Shown here: positions 57,808-64,000 of the stretch, piece after piece
Numbering within the stretch: position 1 is the stretch's first letter
How the letters are laid out: each line of letters begins with the position of its first letter
NCBI GenBank assembly: GCA_900541645.1
Contig: UQKQ01000009.1
Location: 1-64,000, forward strand
Direction of reading: 5' to 3'
Length of the DNA: 64,000 nt
From: an uncultured Collinsella sp.
GTDB taxonomy: Bacteria; Actinomycetota; Coriobacteriia; Coriobacteriales; Coriobacteriaceae
Notes under the pieces: model-generated
Told to the model about the DNA's origin: nothing
What the model saw: only the letters and a program-made list of their open reading frames with translations
The model's database searches: none
Program-made: the position numbers and the translations under genes

Positions 57808-59487
57808 ATGGCGGAGTTTATCTACCAGATGTATCAGGCTCGCAAGGCCCATGGCGACAAGGTGATCCTTGACGACGTGACCCTGAGCTTCTACCCCGGT
57901 GCCAAGATCGGCGTCGTGGGCCCCAACGGTATGGGCAAGTCGACCCTGCTCAAGATCATGGCCGGCATCGAGGAGGTCTCCAACGGCGATGCCAAGCTTA
58001 CCCCCGGCTACACCGTGGGTATCCTGCAGCAGGAGCCGCCGCTCGACGACGACAAGACCGTCATCGAGAACGTGCGCATGGCATTTGGCGACATGATCGC
58101 CAAGGTCGATCGCTTCAACAAGATCGGCGAGGAGATGTGCGACCCGGATTGCGACATGGACGCCCTCATGGCCGAGATGGGAAAGCTCCAGGACGAGATC
58201 GACGCCGCCGACGGCTGGGATATCGATTCCAAGCTCGGCCAGGCCATGGACGCCCTGCAGCTGCCCGATTCCGACATGCCGGTCAACGTACTTTCCGGCG
58301 GCGAGCGCCGTCGCGTGGCCCTGTGCAAGCTGCTGCTCGAAGCTCCCGACCTGCTGCTGCTCGACGAGCCCACGAACCACCTGGACGCCGAGTCGATCCT
58401 GTGGCTCGAGCACTTCCTGCACAACTACCAGGGCGCGGTGCTTGCCGTCACGCACGATCGCTACTTCCTGGATAACGTTGCCGAGTGGATCTGCGAGGTC
58501 GACCGCGGTCACCTTTATCCCTACAAGGGCAACTACTCCACGTATCTGGAGACCAAGGCCGCCCGTATCGAGGCGCAGGGCAACCGCGACGCCAAGCTCG
58601 CCAAGCGCATGGAGGCCGAGCTCGAGTGGGTACGCAGCTCGCCCAAGGCTCGCCAGGCAAAGAACAAGGCCCGTCTGGCTCGCTACGAGGAGATGGAGGC
58701 CGAGGCCCGCGCAAGCCAGAAGCTCGACTGGACCGATATCCGCATTCCCGTTGGACCGCGTTTGGGTAACAAGGTGCTCGAGGCCCATCACCTGCACAAG
58801 GAATTCGACGGTCGCGTGCTCATCGACGACCTTTCTTTCACCCTGCCGCGTAACGGCATCGTGGGCGTCATCGGCCCCAACGGTGTGGGCAAGACTACGC
58901 TCTTCAAGACCATCGTGGGCCTGGAGCCGCTGACTTCGGGCGAGCTCGAGGTGGGCGAGACCGTCAAGATCTCCTATGTCGATCAGAACCGTTCTGGCAT
59001 CGACCCCGACAAGAACCTGTGGGAGGTCGTCTCGGATGGTCTGGACCACATGATGGTCGGCGAGACCGAGGTCCCCAGCCGCGCGTACGTGGCGAGCTTT
59101 GGCTTTAAGGGCCAGGACCAGCAGAAGCGCGCTGGCGTACTCTCCGGTGGCGAGCGCAACCGTCTGAACCTGGCGCTCACGCTCAAGCAGGGCGGCAACC
59201 TGCTGCTCCTCGACGAGCCCACGAACGACCTCGACGTCGAGACGCTGTCCTCGCTCGAGGCGGCGCTGCTCGAGTTCCCGGGCTGCTCGGTGGTCATTAG
59301 CCACGACCGTATGTTCCTGGACCGCGTCGCCACGCACATTCTGGCGTGGGAGGGCACCGACGAGAATCCGGGCAACTGGTATTGGTTCGAGGGCAACTTC
59401 GAGGCCTATCAGGCCAACCGTATCGAGCGCTTGGGCGAGGACGCAGCCCAGCCGCATCGTATTCACCGCAAGCTCACGCGTGACTAG
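57808..59487 (+). CDS. ettA: ABC-F translation factor EttA
   Basis: 559 residues, two ATPase domains in one chain. Walker A GPNGMGKST and GPNGVGKTT; signatures LSGGERRRVA and LSGGERNRLN; Walker B LLLLDEPTNHLDA and LLLLDEPTNDLDV. The arm insert and the P-site tRNA interaction motif region between the domains (about residues 250-310) is rich in Lys/Arg/Glu. It regulates entry into elongation in response to ADP:ATP ratio. GTAGAAAGG upstream serves as Shine-Dalgarno. Monocistronic. Confidence 0.95.
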   Translation: MAEFIYQMYQARKAHGDKVILDDVTLSFYPGAKIGVVGPNGMGKSTLLKIMAGIEEVSNGDAKLTPGYTVGILQQEPPLDDDKTVIENVRMAFGDMIAKVDRFNKIGEEMCDPDCDMDALMAEMGKLQDEIDAADGWDIDSKLGQAMDALQLPDSDMPVNVLSGGERRRVALCKLLLEAPDLLLLDEPTNHLDAESILWLEHFLHNYQGAVLAVTHDRYFLDNVAEWICEVDRGHLYPYKGNYSTYLETKAARIEAQGNRDAKLAKRMEAELEWVRSSPKARQAKNKARLARYEEMEAEARASQKLDWTDIRIPVGPRLGNKVLEAHHLHKEFDGRVLIDDLSFTLPRNGIVGVIGPNGVGKTTLFKTIVGLEPLTSGELEVGETVKISYVDQNRSGIDPDKNLWEVVSDGLDHMMVGETEVPSRAYVASFGFKGQDQQKRAGVLSGGERNRLNLALTLKQGGNLLLLDEPTNDLDVETLSSLEAALLEFPGCSVVISHDRMFLDRVATHILAWEGTDENPGNWYWFEGNFEAYQANRIERLGEDAAQPHRIHRKLTRD

Positions 59488-59497
59488 TAGCAAGTAG

Positions 59498-59526
59498 AAA
59501 GGCCGCCAGCAAGGGCGGCCTTTCTT
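59498..59526 (+). terminator. ettA terminator
   Basis: AAAGGCCGCC/GGCGGCCTTT stem followed by CTTG. The rest of the gap to 59767 is AT-rich without a gene. Confidence 0.8.
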
Positions 59527-59767
59527 GTAGCAATTGCACTGCAGCTATGCCCTGGCTGCTGGTTTGATTCATAATCAAAGTCATCTCTTTGGGATTAAAG
59601 CCCGTTTTTGCTATGAGTGATTTTCTAATTCCGTTTAAAACGTAAAGACGTATTGGGTTACAAGGACATAAGCAAATCGAATTGAAATATAACCAGTGCT
59701 GTAACGTTACAAAAAAGGTTATAGAATAGGAGTATCTTATAAGTCGCTCCTCTAGAAAGAAGAACAT

Positions 59768-60895
59768 ATGCTTTCGCGTCGTCGTTTTCTGCAACTTGTC
59801 GCGTCTTCAATTGTCGCCTTAGCCGCACGTCCGAAAGAGGTTTTTGCTTCGACGGGCAATATTGATGGTGAGCAGATACAATTTACTTCAGAAATTGCGC
59901 AAGAGCTTGCCGATAAATATATAAAGGGACTCCTCGGCTCTTCGTATACGCCTTCTGACCCTATTCCTTTTGTAGACGTTGATGGGTCCCCGCTTGGCTA
60001 CATTGTTCCGGTTGTGACATTCAATAGAGCCGCGGGCTATTTGGTTTTAGATGCTTCAGATGATGAAATACTTACGGGATATCGTTTTGGAGACGGCTTA
60101 GTCAGCCCTATGGATCGGGGAGGAGATCTTGGTGTTGAGTCTTATTCTTTCAATAACCCAGTCGTAATGATCAATCCATTCGAATTCGGTGTGCAATCTT
60201 TGGACGGTTCAATAACAACAAATTGCGGAAGAACAATCCCGGCTGTTTCCATAGAAGGACGGCCTGTCGTTTTATCGAATAAACCTTCAAGCTGGAACGA
60301 TGTCGTAATTTACGCAACTCAAATGCAGGATTACACAGTATCTGGATTTCGTTCCATTTCTCAGTTTATGTCATATGATGAAAGCGAGATTAAGAGGCTT
60401 ACTGCCCACTATGCTTGTATGGTGACCGCTTTTTCGAACGTTGCGGAACTGTATGGCATTGCCAATTTATATAGCGACCCTTCGCAATATATGCAGATAT
60501 GGAATTACACCAATACCCATGCTCTTTCCGCTGAAGAACAGACTGTTCCCGGCGTTGTTTTGGGCGGAACGCCGATATCAACCTGTGCAACGGGGTTTAC
60601 AAATTACTGCGCAAGCAGAGGAAGTGCTCTTATCGCCCGCACTGTCTCCTCTCCGGCTATCGCGAGCATTCAAAATGAGATTAACTCTAATAGACCGAAT
60701 GTTTTACATGCGAGTTTGTACAACGGATCAGCCCATTCTGTAACAGCGGAGGCTTACGCCACACTTACTGGTAAGAAAACTGGAGAGACAAGGCAGATGA
60801 TTGGCATAGCGGACGGCTGGAATTCATCTTTATCCTTCCTGAAGTATGATCAGAGCTATTATGCGTGGACTTATGGAACGACTTTTTCGAAGTAG
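59768..60895 (+). CDS. Tat-exported, papain-like cysteine protease-like protein
   Basis: 375 residues. The N-terminus MLSRRRFLQLVASS is a twin-arginine signal. C217 in AHYACMVTAFSNVAEL and H323 in NGSAHSVTAEAY, plus IADGWNSS, have the spacing of C10/C39-like papain-fold proteases with a propeptide before them. The gene is AT-rich unlike its neighbours. AGAAAGAAG precedes the ATG. A lipoprotein gene overlaps its 3' end. Substrate and specificity unknown; family placing is tentative. Confidence 0.62.
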   Translation: MLSRRRFLQLVASSIVALAARPKEVFASTGNIDGEQIQFTSEIAQELADKYIKGLLGSSYTPSDPIPFVDVDGSPLGYIVPVVTFNRAAGYLVLDASDDEILTGYRFGDGLVSPMDRGGDLGVESYSFNNPVVMINPFEFGVQSLDGSITTNCGRTIPAVSIEGRPVVLSNKPSSWNDVVIYATQMQDYTVSGFRSISQFMSYDESEIKRLTAHYACMVTAFSNVAELYGIANLYSDPSQYMQIWNYTNTHALSAEEQTVPGVVLGGTPISTCATGFTNYCASRGSALIARTVSSPAIASIQNEINSNRPNVLHASLYNGSAHSVTAEAYATLTGKKTGETRQMIGIADGWNSSLSFLKYDQSYYAWTYGTTFSK

Positions 60896-61265
60896 GGCGA
60901 TTCGTCTAGCTCTGTCTTTGGTGCTGATGGCTTCATTGGTGGGCTGTTCAACAAAGGAAGAGATATCGCGCGGAGGTTCCGGAGAAGTGACTGCGACAGA
61001 CTCAGGTTCATTAGAAATAGCTGGCGGGCATGCCGATGTGATGTTACAAGGAAAAGGCGTGCTTAGGTCGAATGATGCTGAAGACGCTGTCTGCTCAATA
61101 GAGGATTTGAAGACAGGTGAAACTGCATCGTACCGAGTTTCAGATAATGCTGCGAATATGATTGAGTCGATACCGACCGGAGCGCAGGTTTCTTTTAGAT
61201 ACTTTGCTCCGCAACTTGAGGATGAGCTTGCTTCTCTGGTGTCTATATGCGCCGATGACAACTAA
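60873..61265 (+). CDS. Small lipoprotein overlapping the protease-like gene
   Basis: 130 residues. Signal with lipobox LVGC then a soluble domain of ~105 residues (GHADVMLQGKGVLRSND, TGAQVSFRYFAPQLED). It overlaps the preceding gene by 23 bp, implying coupling. ATG 60873 is chosen, with ATGs at 60846 and 60861 also possible; no strong Shine-Dalgarno at any. No family recognised; could be an inhibitor or partner of the protease-like protein, by position only. Confidence 0.6.
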   Translation: MERLFRSRAIRLALSLVLMASLVGCSTKEEISRGGSGEVTATDSGSLEIAGGHADVMLQGKGVLRSNDAEDAVCSIEDLKTGETASYRVSDNAANMIESIPTGAQVSFRYFAPQLEDELASLVSICADDN

Positions 61266-61278
61266 AAGGCCTGAATTC

Positions 61279-61321
61279 AAACGGCCTCGGATGGTCAATT
61301 GGCTATCCGAGGCCGTTTTTT
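61279..61321. terminator. Bidirectional terminator
   Basis: AAACGGCCTCGGA/TCCGAGGCCGTTTTTT stem with T-runs in both directions; it serves the lipoprotein gene and the converging minus-strand gene, overlapping the stop of the latter. Confidence 0.8.
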
Positions 61322-62627
61322 ACTCGACCGGGGCTTCGACCTTGTCGATGGCCCAGGTGGCTCCGAGGCCGCCGGTGGTGTTGCGGCGAATGCGTACGGT
61401 GACTTCGTGGCGTTTGCCGGCCTGTGTGTAGCGCAGGGGGAAGCACGCGCGGTTACGGCCGGCCTCGATGGTACCGCGCTCGCGAGCGATCCAGTAGTAC
61501 TCGCCGACGATGCCGAGGGTGTCAGCGCCGTAGGGGAGATAAGTCGACAGCTGGTGCAGCAGCGGGCTAGGGCAGAAGACCTCGGTCGCGAAATCGATGG
61601 GGAAGTCCCCGGGGATGGTCGGTGCTGCGGGAGCGGGGGCCGGTGCTGAATTGGGGACCGGAGTCGGTGCAGGTGTGGGAGCCTGGTCACAGGCGGGTGC
61701 GGATGCGGACTCAATGACAGGTGCAGACTCAGATGCCGCTTCTGGCTTAGCTATGGAATCTGTCGGTTCCACGGAGATGGACGTGTCTTCGGTCCCGGTT
61801 TTGGCATCGGCCTGCGGAGTGTCCTCTGCCTCGACGTTCGGCTTGGCCTCGACCGGCGTGGATACCATGGTGGTGATGCCGGCGTTGGCGTTCTCGGGGT
61901 CGTAGACAACCGTGAGCGAGATGGCAGGCTGGGGCGCCTCGGGCTCCGGTGTTGCCTCGGCAGCATCTTGATCCGCGAGCTCGTCGGACTGATTGTCCTC
62001 GGTGTTGTCGCCAAAGGCATCGTGGTTCTGGAACACGGGCGCCTCGGGCTGGCCAGCCGCCTCTTCGGTTGTCGACTTGGATGCCTCGTTGAGCTCCACA
62101 GCGGCTTCCTGCTCTGGCATGACTTCGGGATCGGTCATGGCGGCGATTTCGGTTTCGGCTTCCGCTGCCACCTCAATAGCGACTTCGATCTCTGTCTCGG
62201 GCTCGGGCTCCGGCACAGCTTCAACCGCGGCTTCTGGTTCGGGACGCTTAACGTGCTTGGGGCGCACAGCCTTGAGGTCCTTCTCACCGCGCTTTTTCTT
62301 TTTGTAGGACTGCTTAGCGCCCTTGGCGGTCTTGGGCTTGTCCTCGCCCTTGGCAAGGGCGGCATCCCAGGCCTCGTTGGCGATGACGGTGGCATACAGG
62401 CGACCGCCCTTAAAGACGGTCAGCTTAATGCAGTCGTCAAGCTCTTCGAGCAGCTCGCGCGTGGATTCGAAGCCCAGGTCATAAGCGGTCATGTCGCCAG
62501 CGGCGAGCGCCTCTTCGACCTGCGTCATAAACGTTTGCTTGCCGCATCCAATCGCATCGCGCAGCAGGCGATACAGATAGATGTGGTTGCCCAGTGAAAG
62601 CGTGGGCCTAACTATTGTCTTGCTCAT
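61320..62627 (-). CDS. Uncharacterised protein with acidic Pro/Glu-rich middle
   Basis: 435 residues. The N-terminal ~95 residues are a folded helical domain (YLYRLLRDAIGCGKQTF, YDLGFESTRELLEELDDCI, TVFKGGRLYATVIANEAWD). Then a Lys-rich stretch (KQSYKKKKRGEKDLK), about 200 residues of Glu/Pro/Ala repeats, and a C-terminal ~80-residue domain (GEYYWIARERGTIEAGRNR, RHEVTVRIRRNTTGG). No family recognised. AGGAG precedes the ATG at 62627. Confidence 0.7.
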   Translation of the reverse strand: MSKTIVRPTLSLGNHIYLYRLLRDAIGCGKQTFMTQVEEALAAGDMTAYDLGFESTRELLEELDDCIKLTVFKGGRLYATVIANEAWDAALAKGEDKPKTAKGAKQSYKKKKRGEKDLKAVRPKHVKRPEPEAAVEAVPEPEPETEIEVAIEVAAEAETEIAAMTDPEVMPEQEAAVELNEASKSTTEEAAGQPEAPVFQNHDAFGDNTEDNQSDELADQDAAEATPEPEAPQPAISLTVVYDPENANAGITTMVSTPVEAKPNVEAEDTPQADAKTGTEDTSISVEPTDSIAKPEAASESAPVIESASAPACDQAPTPAPTPVPNSAPAPAPAAPTIPGDFPIDFATEVFCPSPLLHQLSTYLPYGADTLGIVGEYYWIARERGTIEAGRNRACFPLRYTQAGKRHEVTVRIRRNTTGGLGATWAIDKVEAPVE

Positions 62628-62697
62628 GGCAAATCTCCTCTTTACACATGTAAAGCATCTTACCATCGCATGGCGCTCGCCATGGCGGCGCCCAAGG

Positions 62698-62734
62698 CAA
62701 ACGGGCGCGAACCGCTGTCGATTCGCGCCCGTTA
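62698..62734 (-). terminator. Terminator for the 62768 gene
   Basis: AACGGGCGCGAA/TTCGCGCCCGTT, 12-bp perfect stem; T-rich on the minus strand. Confidence 0.65.
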
Positions 62735-62767
62735 TACAGGTCGGTTATCTATGAGAGGCAAATGTGC

Positions 62768-63721
62768 CTAGTTGCCCGATGTCGCGCCTTGGCTTGAACT
62801 GTCAGATGCCGTGCCGGACGCGGTTCCGCTCGAGCTGTTGGTGTTGCTGTTGTCGGTAGATCCCGTACTCGGTGTATTGCCATTCGCCTGGTCGCCCGTG
62901 CTCGGTTGAGAGCCGTCAGTCGTTTGACTTGAGTCAGTCGTGCCGGATTGCGTGCCGCTGTTGTTCGCAGAGGAATCGACGCCCTGCGATTGGTTTTGGG
63001 TGTTCGAGGACGAATTGGCAGAGGTAGAACTGTCTTGCGTATCGTCCGTCTGTGCCTGCTGATCCTGCGACTGGGTGTTGCCATTTGCATCGCTCTCGGT
63101 CGTGCGCGACGACAGGATTGGCTCGGGACGCTCGCCCAGACCCTCACCGGCAGTGGTGATAAGGATGGCGCCGGCGCAGGCGATGACCGCGACGATGGCG
63201 ATAGCGATCGAGAAGACGATGACCTTCTTTTGCGTCTGGCTGCGCTCAGCCGCCGCCTTGGCGCGCAGGCTGTTGGGAGCGACGCGCGCCGTGGTCGCGC
63301 GTCCCGCAACCTGGCGCATCTCCTGCGTGGTTGCGGCGCCACCTAGGTGCTCCTCGACATTGGGCTCAACGGGCTCGTAGGCGCCGGTAGGGTAGTCGAC
63401 AGCGGCATGCGTGCCCTTGATTGCTTCGGCGCTGGCGGAGATAAAGTGGCGATAGACCTGCGAGGACACAACAGTGATGACTGAGCTCACAGCGGCACCA
63501 ATCACCGAGCCGGCAATGCCGATCTTTGAAGCAAGCGCCACGCTCGTGGCGGCAGCTGCGGCGCCGGCGATGATCTGGGGAATGGAAATGTCATCGAACA
63601 GGCCCTTTTTGGGCGCGATGGCCATGGTCTGTCCGATGGAATGGTTCTCGTGCACGCCGTTGTTGAGCGCGGCCGGTGTCATGACGCGCGTGCGCGGCGC
63701 GTCGGTGTACTTGGTTGCCAT
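62768..63721 (-). CDS. Membrane protein with long Ser/Thr/Asn/Gln-rich tail
   Basis: 317 residues. N-terminal hydrophobic segments (IPQIIAGAAAAATSVALASKI; GSVIGAAVSSVITVVSS), a charged middle, a strong TM helix (VIVFSIAIAIVAVIACAGAI, about residues 175-195), then ~110 residues of Ser/Thr/Asn/Gln/Gly low complexity reaching the C-terminus, probably outside the cell. No sortase motif. GGGAGGA precedes the start at 63721. Same strand as the 61320 gene, 140 bp upstream. Function unknown. Confidence 0.72.
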   Translation of the reverse strand: MATKYTDAPRTRVMTPAALNNGVHENHSIGQTMAIAPKKGLFDDISIPQIIAGAAAAATSVALASKIGIAGSVIGAAVSSVITVVSSQVYRHFISASAEAIKGTHAAVDYPTGAYEPVEPNVEEHLGGAATTQEMRQVAGRATTARVAPNSLRAKAAAERSQTQKKVIVFSIAIAIVAVIACAGAILITTAGEGLGERPEPILSSRTTESDANGNTQSQDQQAQTDDTQDSSTSANSSSNTQNQSQGVDSSANNSGTQSGTTDSSQTTDGSQPSTGDQANGNTPSTGSTDNSNTNSSSGTASGTASDSSSQGATSGN

Positions 63722-63895
63722 ACGGGGTCCTCCCGGTGTAAATCTGCTTCGTTTCGTGTAGCCATCAGGGTACCCACCAGATGTGAATCGTACGTGACAT
63801 TTAACAGATACCATCAACTCATCAAGGGGGCCTGCTGTCTTTGGTGCAATAGCTTGATGCTAAACTGGATTTATGTTTGCGAGGTGGTTTACGTG

Positions 63896-64000
63896 ATGTA
63901 CCCGTATATGACATTCGAAGATGGAACCGAGGTCATTCATTCTGACCTGATTACAGATGGCGATATCGAAAAGGTTATCATGCATTTTGAGCGACCGACG
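63896..64000 (+). CDS. 5' end of an unidentified gene, cut by the window edge
   Basis: ATG 63896 starts 35 codons (MYPYMTFEDGTEVIHSDLIT...) that run off the window. GCGAGG lies about 15 bases upstream. Short and hydrophilic; no family assigned. Confidence 0.55.
   Translation, partial: MYPYMTFEDGTEVIHSDLITDGDIEKVIMHFERPT

Noticed and set aside
57460..59493. 677-codon open frame antisense to ettA
   Set aside because: Shadow of EttA, low-complexity, no Shine-Dalgarno or motif; EttA is certain on the plus strand.

Overview
The window reads as chromosome of a human-gut Coriobacteriia bacterium, most likely Collinsella. The grounds are high-GC coding DNA broken by AT-rich tRNA promoters, strict-anaerobe enzymes (NrdD/NrdG), many orphan HAD and Gfo/Idh proteins, and secreted proteins of a coriobacterial look. 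This is inference from gene content; no marker gene was compared. I found no rRNA, CRISPR array, transposase or integrase.

Layout. 1-650: intergenic DNA with a 125-nt near-perfect palindrome, then tRNA-Leu(GAG). 708-3881: a PP2C (RsbU/SpoIIE-type) phosphatase and an unusual STAS plus HATPase fusion. 3926-6700: two tRNA clusters (three identical tRNA-Gly(GCC), Cys, Val) around a GH13 glucosidase. 7017-10522: class III ribonucleotide reductase (nrdD, nrdG) under a NrdR box, with large palindromes between the genes. 10590-12260: folE, an HD hydrolase and folB. 12267-19682: mostly housekeeping genes (YgjP-like protease, dipeptidase, SlyD-like FKBP plus orphan UreE, HAD, Fur, acylphosphatase, oxidoreductase, RNase H, LysR). 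19841-21266: metY behind a predicted Cys/Met-containing leader peptide. 21578-26434: a secreted 3D-like protein, a cyclase remnant, an aldo/keto reductase with ferredoxin tail, a Gfo/Idh protein and endonuclease IV; the last two each follow a copy of the same palindrome. 26582-29685: a polar amino-acid ABC transporter. 29801-31530: flavodoxin plus DUF3793 behind possible iron boxes, and a heavy-metal-binding protein behind a CsoR-like box. 31756-34365: a cell-wall-anchored surface protein whose N-terminus carries an in-frame TGA. 34362-36285: SOS-regulated Y-family polymerase and YolD. 36498-38192: pgi.

38334-41202 holds an orphan three-gene cassette: a protein of unknown family, a ClpP-like serine protease and a soluble VirD4/TraG-type ATPase, with no relaxase, integrase or secretion-channel gene near. 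41692-43257: two HAD phosphatases. 43408-54795 is an 11-kb catabolic cluster: GntR regulator, YfcC-type carrier, amidohydrolase, FrlC-like isomerase, FrlB-like deglycase, two PfkB kinases, a second amidohydrolase, YjbQ, BtpA and an FGGY kinase. The FrlB/FrlC/FrlD core points to an Amadori-type (fructosamine) substrate, while the added enzymes do not fit the known fructoselysine route. These two regions are the best candidates for undescribed systems.

54877-59487: TatD, TcdA, an SdpR/SdpI pair without a toxin gene, and EttA. 59540-61270 is an AT-rich island with a Tat-exported cysteine-protease-like protein and a lipoprotein, probably acquired. 61320-63721: two minus-strand proteins with long low-complexity regions. 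A gene that starts at 63896 runs off the window.

Start codons were chosen by Shine-Dalgarno position; several are GTG or TTG. Functions come from motifs and remembered family sequences, not from a database search.
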